12,301 nucleotides of DNA from Dunaliella salina. Taxonomy: Eukaryota; Chlorophyta; Chlorophyceae; Chlamydomonadales; Dunaliellaceae. Below the pieces are notes generated by a model, which saw nothing but the letters and a program-made list of their open reading frames with translations, was not told where the DNA came from and did not search any database. Below are positions 1 to 8,475 of the stretch, one piece after another (the first letter of the stretch is position 1; every line of letters begins with the position of its first letter). Where the stretch lies: the NCBI GenBank assembly GCA_002284615.2, contig MU070296.1:16576-28876 (forward strand), in the 5' to 3' direction. The translations under genes were made by a program, and so were the position numbers.

Positions 1-511
1 CTGGTGTATCATGTCTCCCTTTGGTGATTCCATGGAGCCACTGGCTGAACAGGCCAGGAAACCTGTATCTGTGTGTCTTTATGCCTTGTGCCTCAGGGGG
101 CAAGTTTCCCAGTAGACCTCAAGCCTTCAGATACTTATGCAAGAGTGTGCATGCCCGTGCACCAAACCTTTGTTAGTAGAGACCCAGCTGTGCAGTCCTC
201 AGTTCTGCTTTGCAAGCTCTTGTGAGAGCAACTCAGTGTCCTTGTGTTCCTCTTTGCTCCTTTTATGCCTTAGCAACTCTGTCATCAGTGTCTTGTGTAG
301 CTGGAGGACTCGTCAGAGTCCGACTTCCGTCATCAATAAACCTGAGCCCTTCTGAGGCTGCTGCTGTGTGCAGTAAGACTTGAAGTTTTATTTCCTTTTT
401 ATCTCCCGGTTTTCCTGTGGCTTCGGCTGAGCAGTTAGTTTGTGTGGTCAGGGTTGTTTGTTACCCTGGTCTCTCTCTCTTTGAATCAATTCGTCATCCC
501 CGAGTGTAACA
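1..511 (+). mobile_element. Probable 3' part of an LTR (retrotransposon long terminal repeat), start outside the window
   Basis: No protein is convincing here. The layout resembles a U3-R-U5 region: an AATAAA signal at 335-340, a T-rich stretch after it (about 384-415), a pyrimidine-rich stretch near 468-480 and an end in TGTAACA (505-511). The typical LTR 3' end is CA, which fits. The bases after 511 contain TCAGAGCCC, a partial match to the initiator-Met tRNA primer-binding site of many plant Copia elements, but the rest of that site does not match and the spacing is wrong. A second LTR is not in the window, so the call rests on sequence style alone. It could instead be the 3' UTR of a host gene, since AATAAA is also a host polyadenylation signal. 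Confidence 0.33.
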
Positions 512-614
512 ACCTGCACAAGCCATCATCAGACTCAGAGCCCGGCGTATACTCAGGCTGCGTCCGGTGAGTAGTAAGGAGGAAGTCGAGCAAGGAAGCA
601 TCCCAAGCATCTAG

Positions 615-694
615 CCAGTGCCATCTGCCTCTCCCAGGGTCCAGGCACACCCTTCCAGTACCATCTGCCCCTCCCAGGGTCCAGGTACACTAAA
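615..694. repeat. Imperfect 40-bp tandem duplication
   Basis: Two head-to-tail copies, 615-654 and 655-694, share most positions, including CCATCTGCC, CTCCCAGGGTCCAGG and the following ACAC. Mismatches are mainly transitions. The unit length is not a multiple of three, so it does not suggest a protein repeat. It could be a leader-region repeat of the element ending at 511, or a local replication slippage product. Confidence 0.8.
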
Positions 695-1425
695 TCCAAG
701 CGCCAGCATTCAATTGCACCAGGTGCTCTGCATCACAGCTTCGAATCTCACGGAATCTCCTAGGAATCTTGCTAGCCACACATCCATTCCACCAAGCCTC
801 AGGCCCCGCAGCACTCATCGCAGCGCGGGCCAAGGCGCAGGGGAGCAGCCTTAGCAGAAGGGGCAGCAACTCATAACCCCTGTGCTCCATCAGTACCTAT
901 CTCTCCCCTGTCTAGTTGGCGCAGTGAATTAAACCAGCGAAGTCAGCACACGCGACAAGAAGGGCCATCTTCTTTGTTCTTACTTTGAGCCGTTGTGATT
1001 CATAAAGAAAAGCAGATGCCATCTAGCCAACCGTCACACTGAATCAGAACCTGAGCTTCTAAGTAACAACTTCCTCCTTGCCAAGTTTGGAAGACTTGTT
1101 TCTCAATCAGATCCCACTTGCTGGGCCTGCCAGCTCTCTGAAGTTTAATCACACCTCTCAACCCGAAGTTATTCATGCATCTTTTCGTCAGCATCAGCAT
1201 TGCTTCAACTTCTGAGGCAATTGCCTAGGACAATTGACCCCTCTAAGCACGCCATGCAAAAAATTGTGCTACTTACAATGAAGCAGAAGTAGTACATGCT
1301 CGTCGTGGTACGCCATTTGACCATCAACCATCAAAGTGCACAGTCAAAGGAGCTCAGCATCTCCAATATTTGTCCAACTGCATATCTTAAGACGAGTGTA
1401 ATACTCCAGCCTGCGCGGCTATTGA
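695..1425. other. Stretch without a recognisable gene
   Basis: Both strands were read. Open frames are short (about 60-80 codons) and match no domain I know. It may be the internal leader of the LTR element to the left, but no gag, protease or primer-binding motif supports that. The stretch ends at the TA dinucleotide where the inverted-repeat transposon begins. Confidence 0.6.
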
Positions 1426-1427
1426 TA

Positions 1428-1441
1428 CCGTAGGTTCCCGA
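1428..1441 (+). repeat. Left terminal inverted repeat
   Basis: CCGTAGGTTCCCGA, an exact reverse complement of 2719-2732. A TA dinucleotide immediately precedes it. Confidence 0.82.
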
Positions 1442-2097
1442 TCACTTTATACGGGGTAACTATCAGAGGGTCCTAACTCAGCCTTTTTTGGGCTTTTTCC
1501 ACAGGAAACTTTCCTGAGGCTCCTTGGCCTCGCCTTCCCCGAAATTTTTCATATTCTTTTGTTCTATGGTCATAGAGGCATAACTCAGCAAAAAAAATCG
1601 TGGGAAAATCAGCCTTGTATGTGAGCTAGGGTGCCCCAAAAAGGGAAAAAAGGGCAATGTGGTGAAAAATGGGAATTTTCCACATTCCGCCATTTTCTCA
1701 AATTTACTCTCAGGCATGTAGCATTGATATAGCAGACACCATTGTAAAAAAAATGGGGTCAATTGGTGGCCTGGCTGGGCCAGGGTGGGCGAGAACGTCT
1801 GGGAGGTTAAGTGGGCCCACAAGCCTTCCCTCCTGTTTTCACTCAAGGAGCACTTCTTAGGACCTTTTTCCGGATGGCTCGAAGAAGCGTTAACAAAGAA
1901 CTATAGAAATAAAAATTTCTCAAATTCAGAATTTTGAGGTTTTTGCAAATCTTCAGCCAAAAAAAAAAAAAATGATCTGGCCTAGATCAGCCCTAGACGC
2001 TGGCTCCAGGACCAAAAATGGTGCTAACGGAAGGGCTTTCCAACGCACTATTTTTTTCCTATGGCCAGAGGCCCTGTGGGTAATAATTTCTTTTGAC

Positions 2098-2137
2098 TTC
2101 GTAGCGCTTCGTACCAGTTCGCACCACTTCGTACTCC
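2098..2137 (+). repeat. Four 10-bp subrepeats of TTCGTA-type in the DNA transposon
   Basis: Four consecutive decamers each begin with TTCGTA or TTCGCA (starts 2098, 2108, 2118, 2128), and the last four bases vary. The ten-base period is about one helical turn, which would place the motifs on one face of the DNA. The same motif recurs as a pair at 2627-2646. Transposase-binding sites are one possible reading; simple slippage is another. Confidence 0.7.
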
Positions 2138-2626
2138 TGCAGCATCATTTTGTGGTGCACAGGGCAATTCGTCCCGGTCGTGAAAAGGCCGCTGTGAGGT
2201 TGCCAGGAGGCCCCTGGAATGTCAGCTTCTGCACAGGTAGCCTGCTACTGTGGCCTGGGCAGAGCATCAGGCCTGGCATAGGTCCAGGTCGGTCAATCAA
2301 GGGTTGGTCAAACCATGGTGCAGCTGTCCTGTACACATGCATGTGTGTGGCTCACGTCCAATCATACGCTGAATCCTCCATCACTGGCATGAATTTGATG
2401 TCATGGCTCTATTTTAACGCTTGTATGGCACCTGAGCAGTAGGCTGGGCCAAGTTGCAACGTCAGCTGACCCCAGGGGTTCACCATCCGTTGATGCCTAT
2501 CTTCTACAGCTGCTGGCAGTCAGTCGTTTTGACTGGAGGCCTTGTAACCTATCTTCTAAAGCTGTGCCATTTTCCCCAAATCCCACCACTTCCAAGAACA
2601 TCAATAGTTTTGCACTTTTTTCTCAC

Positions 2627-2646
2627 TTCGTAGCACTTCGTACTTG
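2627..2646 (+). repeat. Second TTCGTA decamer pair, subterminal
   Basis: Two consecutive decamers starting TTCGTA (2627 and 2637), about 75-90 bp inside the right end of the inverted-repeat element. They match the 2098-2137 series in motif and period. Confidence 0.7.
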
Positions 2647-2718
2647 AGGCAAGGGGTTATTTGTTTTACTCCGTAAGGTTTCGTTTTCGGGCCAAGTCAT
2701 TAATCAATTTAGAAGTAG

Positions 2719-2732
2719 TCGGGAACCTACGG
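2719..2732 (-). repeat. Right terminal inverted repeat
   Basis: TCGGGAACCTACGG, the exact reverse complement of 1428-1441, followed by TA at 2733-2734. Confidence 0.82.
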
Positions 2733-2734
2733 TA

Positions 2735-3134
2735 TAACAAAAAATAATGATGATATGTAATAAATAGAACATGCATCTAATGCTGACTTGTTTCCCTGCC
2801 AATTTTTGAAGTGAATGCCTGGGCAACTTCACCTCAGTTGCTAGGAATGACTGTATGTGGCCACACAAATTAACAAGCACTGCTTGTTTGCCTGGCAGAG
2901 CACACAATTGCACATGAGGTAGAATGTACAGTTGAGGAGGTCATACCGGAAACCTCATACATATGCAGACACAGAACCCTCCACGTATGAATTTAAAAAA
3001 AAAAAAAAAAGCATTTTGCATGATTTACAATGCTACTCATCTGTCTAGCAACACCTGCCCTACATTCTAGCTTAAAATGTGCAGCTGCGGGTGGGTTGGG
3101 GTCACATGGCCCCTAAACTCAGCTGCACACAGCC
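2735..3134. other. AT-rich stretch without a recognisable gene
   Basis: Only short open frames occur. A run of 16 A at 2995-3010 could be the tail of a degraded retroposon lying to its left, but I found no matching direct repeats around it, so I do not call one. Confidence 0.6.
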
Positions 3135-3200
3135 CCTAAGCCTAGCCTAACCTAACCTAACCTAACCTAAAAAACCTAACCCTAACCTACCCTGACCTAA
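3135..3200 (+). repeat. Telomere-like CCTAA tract, degenerate
   Basis: Five exact CCTAA pentamers run from 3146 to 3170. CCTAAG/CCTAG variants come before them, and AAAACCTAACCCTAACCTACCCTGACCTAA-type variants after (broken here by unit; positions 3171-3200). On the other strand this is TTAGG with an occasional TTAGGG. The canonical plant repeat TTTAGGG does not occur. The tract may be an interstitial telomeric block or the simple-repeat tail of a LINE; another pentamer tail of a different sequence occurs at 11410-11433. Confidence 0.7.
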
Positions 3201-3251
3201 GAGAGGGGCACACGGACCCCTAAAATGGGGTGAACTCAGGCCCTAACTCAG

Positions 3252-3279
3252 GTCACATCATGTGACCCATGATGGGTCA
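3252..3279. repeat. Two overlapping hairpin-capable palindromes
   Basis: GTCACA-TCA-TGTGAC (3252-3266) overlaps TGACCCA-TGA-TGGGTCA (3263-3279). Both stems are perfect with three-base loops, and they share bases, so only one can form at a time. They lie just upstream of the first element A frame and could belong to its 5' end. Confidence 0.6.
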
Positions 3280-3367
3280 AACCCACCCAAACATTTAGCG
3301 TTTGGCGAGCCGGCAGGTGCCAATGTTTCCCGTGAGTGTTTGCTGCATGCCTGCATGAACCCTCGCA

Positions 3368-4312
3368 TTGGCCAGGCCGCGAACGACCAGAGTGACTGTG
3401 ACCCGGGTGAAAGACAAAATGGCGCTGCCGGGTGAAAGCTACGGCAGAAAAAAACAGGGAACAGTTGGTGGACCCACGCACGCGGGAGGGCACACCACGG
3501 CAGGCTCTGAGTTAAACCCGGGTAACCAACAAGTGCCAACTACTACACACAAAGCACATCAAACCATCCCAGAGGGTGCTCTGGGTATTGCCACCAGAGC
3601 ACCTTTCCCCTCTGTAACCGCCCTTAGAACCAACCAACACCCTGATGACATTCCAACTCTCTCCACCCTTAAGCCATTCCTATGAAGTCAATCACAGGTC
3701 TTGGACACCAAAGAACCCAGGCCTGCAGAAGTTCAACCCCTTGGAGCACGCAAGAAAGCCTGTAAGAAGAGGAGCTACAAGAGGCGCCTCCTTGCGCGCG
3801 CTGCAAAGGAGCAAACCAGGATAGAATTGGATAACAGCTCTCTCACTTTCTATACCATCACCATCCTCAATACAACTGCAGCCCCTACTAGAAAAGCTAG
3901 GCACTAGAATGCCTTACTCAAAGTGGCCTGCCGAGTCAAACATGCAAGCCCGCGCGCTTCTAAGCTGCACATTGCACGTTTCATCCTCCAAGGAGCTGCT
4001 CTGCTCCTTACCCATCCTTTATTCATTGCACTCGAGCCCATGCACAGCCCCTCATCCTCAATTGGCCCCTATGCCAACTTGAGGGATGGAGATTCTGGCA
4101 AGAATTTTACCCAAGACTATATGTCCAGCTGCAGAGGTGGTAATACTTCTTACCCCATGACCACAACGGACATTCCCAGCTCCCTAAACCACCCCACAAT
4201 TAACAGAAGCTCTTCTATCCTCAAGGTCACGCCTAATGGGCCCACCAATGCTGTAGCCTTGGCCCCGGCCCGCGCTGACCGCCAACAGGTGGGCACCCCC
4301 AATTTTTATTTT
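3368..4312 (+). pseudogene. Element A N-terminal basic, low-complexity region (unknown function)
   Basis: A single reading frame stays open here except for two in-frame stops, TGA at 3683-3685 and TAG at 3905-3907. That continuity suggests one ancestral protein. The true start is not clear; no ATG at the left edge is compelling. The first part is rich in G, T, K and R. A strongly basic cluster (ARKKACKKRSYKRRLLAR, near 3749-3802) looks like a nuclear-localisation or nucleic-acid-binding segment. The later part (3923-4300) is Ser/Thr/Pro/Asn-rich and probably disordered. I recognise no fold. By position it would be the N-terminus of the protein whose next module is the Josephin-like protease, which begins after a frameshift between about 4313 and 4348. 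Confidence 0.5.
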
Positions 4313-4314
4313 GA

Positions 4315-4830
4315 AAGGCAAACAGGTTCAAAGTCCAGGCGCACACCTTGTTCAACTTGATGGGCTTCAGACTCATCAGCCCAGGCACACTGCAAGCCTT
4401 CATAGCTCACAAAATGGCAGCTGCTCCAGATCCCGATACTCGGAAGCATTGGAGATGGTCTGCCCACAATGAAATGGCCGTGCAAGGCCCCTTCACATGT
4501 TTTGGGGACAACGTGGAGAAACTCAAAATCTCACTCCTACCATCATTGGAGAGGTCCAGGGAACACTGGACAACAAACTCCATGCGCTAAATACAGAATC
4601 GGCCACGCACTCCACGAACTCCTTCATCGGCAGAAGCCTCAATCACGCCTTTACCATCAAGAAAATCAATAGCTCCTGGTATCTGTTTGATTCCTTACTC
4701 CTGTCTCCTAGCATCATCACAGATGATATAAACTCACAAAATAGGAGAGGCATGGCTCACACCTTTGAGCTCTTTGTCCTTAAGAAAAAAACACTCCAGG
4801 TTGGCCACCCTAGCCAACAACCGTACATGG
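4315..4830 (+). pseudogene. Josephin-like cysteine protease (deubiquitinase-type) domain of element A, inactivated
   Basis: Josephin domains (ataxin-3 family) are about 170-180 residue cysteine proteases that cut ubiquitin chains. The N-terminal half (frame at 4342-4590) shows HTLFNLMGFRLISP, matching the family's H-x-L-x-N-L-L...SP helix after the catalytic Cys. The C-terminal half (frame at 4600-4830) has NHAFTIKKI, WYLFDSLL, P.II.D and ELFVLKK, the pattern of the family's HWFTVRK...WFNLNSLL...FVVKG end. The candidate catalytic His (4644) and Asp (4689) are 15 residues apart, as are H119 and N134 of ataxin-3. From the expected Cys slot (4333) to His is about 104 codons, against 105 in ataxin-3. 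The Cys slot is now Val (GTC), and a frameshift lies between 4590 and 4640, so this copy is dead. A Ulp1-type protease is the main alternative; the N-terminal match favours Josephin. Confidence 0.68.
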
Positions 4831-5102
4831 AAGTTTCAAGTGCCCGTTTCAAGTGCGTCAACTGAGTTTTCTAAAGGGTACATTAGGTGTGATCTTCTCA
4901 AGAAAAGGAGCAAAAACAATACAAATTGCAATGGCACCCCGTCACCATTTAAAAATGGTCCTTGCCCATTTTCCAGAATGATGGGCTGAAAGTGGCCTCT
5001 TCAAAGCATGTACCAAGAAGAACTAAAGCAGACCCACGTTGCCAGCTCTGATGAAACCCATTAAGCAAAGAATACACCTTTGAAAGTAAAATCCATGAAG
5101 AT

Positions 5103-5552
5103 ATGCCCACCTGTGATACCTGCCACCGCACATACCACTGGGACTGTCTCATAAATGTCAAAGCATGCACCCAAAATGACCGGGCACTGATCGAACAAAA
5201 TGAGCATTGGGACTGCCCTGCCTGCGCATCCCTGTCAGACTCCCAAAAAGCAGAAAGGATAAACCCCTCTGAAGACTGTGAAATGATCTATGTAGGGTGG
5301 CATCCTAAATGGGAAGATGAAGAAATGTTACGCATGCATCCAGACCTGGATGCTCATGTGCAAGGCTTCAACACGAAGGAACGACCAGAGGTTGTAGGAG
5401 ACCCCTTGGCCATTGATATGGACCTGGACAATCTTGTCAACCAAGGCTTTGAAGGCAATCCTCAGAGCCTTTCTGACTCTTCATGGATCTCAACTACCGG
5501 TTGCGCCAGTTGCAGAAATGTCACCTTCGACTTCCAACCTACCAACCCCTAG
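5103..5552 (+). pseudogene. PHD-like zinc finger plus WxPxWE (chromo-like?) segment, element A
   Basis: The frame begins within a zinc finger: C-x2-C at 5112 and 5121, H at 5136, C at 5145, then W-x-C-x2-C at 5208-5225. This is the second half of the PHD pattern (C4-H-C3), whose members bind histone tails. The first Cys pair should lie about 20-30 residues upstream; only one Cys (RCQL, near 5030) and two stops are seen there, so that part is damaged. After the finger comes a segment with IYVGWHPKWEDEEML (about 5284-5328), which recalls the aromatic WxPxWE core of chromodomain-like folds; I hold that lightly. The tail is acidic and ends at TAG 5550-5552. A chromatin reader in a mobile-element protein could direct integration, which is inference. 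A RING finger is less likely because of the W two residues before the last Cys pair. Confidence 0.6.
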
Positions 5553-5661
5553 ACAGGTATCATACCAATATGGCAATGCGTTATCATCATGAAAAGCGTT
5601 GACCTTATGAAGGAAATACCTTTACCCAGACAACATCTGATGAGGTTGCAATGCCAGCACA

Positions 5662-6600
5662 ATGCCAGAGGTAACCACCTCTGAATGCGCCTGTGTCTAC
5701 AATGCCAATGGCAAGTGCATGGGCATGGGCATGCTCATTGTAGAAAGGCTCAGGGCCCTGCTCAAAGCCTACGAAGCAGCCAAAAGAGCAGGCATCCATG
5801 CCACCATTCAGCCCCCTGTCCAGGATTCAGCAACGGGATTTAAGGTTTGCTCTCTCGCCAAAAGGCTCAACAGATTTTTTGTATCAGAGCAGAAAGGTTT
5901 TCAATTCAAACATGTTTATTACTCCCCTCAGCATACAATCAGCCCTGCAGAAGTGGTGCATGGTCTCACAAGAGAGGTATTCCGGCCCTCTTGATGTTGG
6001 AAATACCTACGATACCTATTTCAGTACAAATCACTGAGACCAGGTCTTCGGGGCGCACACAGACGCCCTCTCTGTGTGCTACACTGGCTTCTCCTTCTGC
6101 CATCCCCCAAATGATGATGGAATAATGTTTCAACTCCTGCGCCACGCAGTGCATTCCTCCCTCCAAAGCATAGGTCCAGCCGCCACCTTCATGATCCTGC
6201 CCCGCTGGAGAGGCTCCAGCTGCAACGCATATATGAGCTGGCTCAAACAATACCCAGATGTTGCAAAAGTGCTTGCCAAATTCCCTGCAAGAAAAATCCA
6301 ATTCCAGGCACCACAACACCGGTTTGATACCATACCCAATCCTACCCCACCTTCCTATCCTATGCAACTCATGGTTGTGTGGAACCTTAATGCCAGTGTA
6401 ATGCTGAATAGCACAAACAAAGACTGGTTGCAGCTCCTCGAACAAGGTATAAAGCAAGATGCTCCAGAAGCATATTGGCTACCTCTGGACCCTCCAAATC
6501 CTGCCGTGCCACTGGGAACACACCAACACATTGCATCAAACACTTGGAAGCAGAAATTCCAATCACTCCCCCCCCTGAAATTCATAGCTGCTCACACAAG
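5662..6600 (+). pseudogene. Conserved element A region, possibly a DNA adenine methyltransferase-like domain
   Basis: Reading begins with a helical segment (VERLRALLKAYEAAKRAGIH...PPVQD, 5737-5823), changes frame near 5820-5870, passes a TGA at 6035-6037 and continues openly to about 6600. The centre reads GFSFCHPPNDDG (6086-6118), then, about 27 residues on, TFMILPRW (6188-6208). A (D/N)PP(Y/F)-type motif IV on a beta strand, followed by a helix and a strand ending in hydrophobic-P-x-W, is the layout of N6-adenine methyltransferases. Here HPPN replaces the usual NPP(Y/F), so the active site is either altered or the resemblance is superficial. No S-adenosylmethionine motif I (such as a FxGxG loop) was identified. 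I therefore treat the region as real ancient coding sequence, but the function as a hypothesis. It contains no RT motifs. Confidence 0.42.
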
Positions 6601-6629
6601 TGCCCTTAGGCAAGGACAGCCTTCATCCT

Positions 6630-7302
6630 TGACAACTACAGAAAAATGTTCACACCTAAAGTCAAGGACTGGGGGGAAATCACCTACACTGACGGCAGTG
6701 TTATTGAACACAAAGATGACGACTCCCCACCACTTTCTAGCTCAGGTGTTTACAAACCGGGAAGGGACACAGCTCCACCCTTCCAACACTTGCAACTGCA
6801 TATAAAACCCACGGCCATGGGCCTACCAATACCATACCAGAGCAAAACTCGTGGGTATTCTTGTGGCACTCCAACACGAGCAAACTGAAATTGCCACTGA
6901 TAGTGCATCCTGCCTCTTTCAAAATTCTAATCAAACCCTTCATCCCATGTGCATGAGGTATCACCTACATGCAGAGCTCATCCATGCAATATCAACCATA
7001 TTAGAACACCCCCCTCACCCTATCCGTTTTTGTAAAGTCAAAGCCCACTCTGACATCATAGAAATGAGGGGGCTGACGCTTGCGCTTGCATTGCAGCCCT
7101 CTCTCACACCATAGACATTGCACTTCCAAATGCCAGGGAACCTTTCCACAATTTTTACTGGCTTTCATTGAAGACAACTTCCACACAAAATGATGGCATG
7201 CACAGCTCCCACGCTTTCCTAATACACTGTCTCACCAACCTGAGCGACAAACTTCAAGTAAAGCTCATAACCCAATATGTCAATTTGCAAACAAGGAGAT
7301 AA
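6630..7302 (+). pseudogene. RNase H domain of element A, catalytic Glu lost
   Basis: RNase HI removes the RNA strand of RNA-DNA hybrids; in retroelements it helps second-strand synthesis. Seen here: YTDGS with the first catalytic Asp (6691-6693), a middle segment NTI-T-RAKLVGILVAL (6829-6865), ATDSA with an Asp (6899-6901) and KVKAHSDI with the His (7046-7048), followed after one missing base by a GNEGADA-like end. The expected order D-E-D-(H)-D is kept. The catalytic Glu position in the RAE(L) motif is Lys (AAA, 6845-6847), a single-base change from GAA. Two single-base deletions (near 6836 and near 7061) put the domain in three frames. After the second, the frame stays open to TAA 7300-7302 and may carry linker sequence. 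The fold assignment is strong; this copy cannot be active. Confidence 0.85.
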
Positions 7303-7772
7303 GCAACTCCTTCTGGTAAAATCCAAAGATTACCCTTAAACAACAGATAAATATCATGAGGTGTCAAAAGGATACATTGTACACGCAGAGTCATGCCTCC
7401 AACTTCAATTTTTCCAGTTCTGATAGATGCCCACTCTGTACAAATACGGACAGCATTTATCACGTTCTGCTTAGGTGTACCAACCCAACAATGAGTGGGA
7501 TTCACACCAACAGACACAATGCGGCCCTTATTCTCTGTGTATAAGCCCTCAGTAAAGGCCGATACGGCTCATCCCTCATTAGCATGGATGGCTGCAATCA
7601 TGACAGACTTCTGGATCAAGGCATACAAGTCCCTGAAAACATCTCTCGAGCTATTCCAGATTGGGTTTTCCAAAATGGCACTGCCTCACCTGCACAGCAA
7701 TAAAGCCGCCCTGATGCTCTTTTTGTGCGCACCATCCCAGGCAGACAAGCCCACCTTGATCCTACCAAGGTT
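7281..7772 (+). pseudogene. Element A CCHC zinc motif and first half of PD-(D/E)XK nuclease
   Basis: A frame open from 7281 with stops at 7317-7319, 7542-7544 and 7701-7703 (all TAA) has TLYTQSHA, then C-P-L-C (7428-7439), H (7461) and C (7476): a C-x2-C-x7-H-x4-C knuckle, followed by RHNAA. This knuckle precedes the restriction-like endonuclease in R2/NeSL-type LINEs. After the third stop comes SRPDALFV, with Pro-Asp at 7710-7715, matching the PD of PD-(D/E)XK nucleases. The frame then reads HLDPTKV and loses sense at 7770-7784, in a duplicated AAGGTTTAC. The matching E-x-K half lies 2.47 kb away at 10266-10274, beyond the inserted LINE. Without the insertion about 27-29 residues would separate PD from E-x-K, which is normal for the fold. 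Confidence 0.72.
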
Positions 7773-7780
7773 TACAAGGT

Positions 7781-8475
7781 TTACAAGGGAACATAACCTT
7801 CAGCCAGAAATTTTGGCTGCTCGGTGTGGTGAAAGAAATCCATAAGCTCAGAGATGAAGCGATAAGTCTGAGTATCTTGGTTTTGAAAGAAACAAGCTCG
7901 TAGCTTGAGCTACATGAGAGCAGGCATTAGAAAAAAAAAAGATCCTGTATCATCTGACACTACTCTGTGAGCAGGAAAGGCACTAAAAATATGTGCATAC
8001 TTTCTTCTAAGACAACACAGGAAGTTGCAAGGGCATAGAAAGATGACGTGCTTTTCATCCTGCCATTGTTCTGAAACACATAGATCACATTAAGGTGCAT
8101 GTCCATGCCAATGAGAAGTTTCAACTCGGAGCTTATGGGCGTGCAGTCGGAAGCAAGCAATGTTCCTCTGCATATGCCTACCCAAATCCAAATGCAGATA
8201 CCTAGGAGTATGGAGTGTTTAACCAAAAGCAGAATTATGCCGGAAGGGAAGCGCTACCCAGTTATGGTACTTGGCTGACTCGTTTAAATGAGCACCATGT
8301 TCAGCATGATCCTCAGTTGGCCACACGCTCCTATGCCTTTTCCGTAAATCAACCACAAAATCATTTATCCTAATGGGCTGGCCTGGATACACGCAATGTG
8401 TGAAGTAGTTGCGCCTATCCAATCCCTGAAAAGCAGATATAAACTCTGATGACCAGCACTTTTAAGAGTTACTAC
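7781..8475 (-). pseudogene. LINE B ORF2 C-terminal region with CCHC zinc knuckle
   Basis: The same frame continues from the RT thumb with stops at 8462-8464 (TAA), 8219-8221 (TAA), 8090-8092 (TAA) and 7910-7912 (TAG), and ends at TAA 7781-7783. Visible pieces are INDFVVDLRKRHRSVW, YHNWVALPF, PRYLHLDLGRHMQRN, ACFRLHAHKLRVE and a zinc knuckle C-x2-C-x9-H-x4-C (CDLC directly after the stop at 8090, then QDEKHVIFLC). The end reads FISELMDFFHH...FLAEG. The long single frame with only point stops indicates a recent functional ancestor. C-terminal CCHC knuckles are common in LINE ORF2 and help bind the template RNA. I recognise no RNase H in B, unlike A. Confidence 0.78.

Larger units (their letters stand above)
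1426..2734. mobile_element. Non-autonomous DNA transposon with TIRs and TA target duplication, about 1.3 kb
   Basis: The sequence at 1428-1441 (CCGTAGGTTCCCGA) recurs as its exact reverse complement at 2719-2732. Each copy is flanked on the outside by TA (1426-1427 and 2733-2734), the target duplication expected of Tc1/mariner-type insertion. If one more base is counted at each side, the perfect inverted match is 17 bp. Homology just inside the TIR fades quickly (TCACTT against CTACTT). No transposase is visible: the longest frame (1972-2442 plus) matches nothing I recognise and has no DDE/D-like pattern. The interior carries CTTCGTA-type subrepeats and an A13-14 run near 1960. The superfamily is inferred only from the TA duplication. 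It is best read as a MITE-like or internally deleted derivative of an unseen autonomous element. Confidence 0.78.

Noticed and set aside
512..545. Primer-binding site after the LTR-like end
   Set aside because: Only TCAGAGCCC matches the initiator-Met site, and it lies too far from the LTR end.
1974..1988. Palindrome GATCT-GGCCT-AGATC
   Set aside because: Short, and in a low-complexity context; no partner or function is suggested.
1972..2442. 156-codon plus-strand frame as the transposase of the TIR element
   Set aside because: No DDE/D motif or DNA-binding domain; composition looks noncoding.
2995..3010. A16 run as a retroposon poly-A tail
   Set aside because: No direct repeats around it and no recognisable body upstream.
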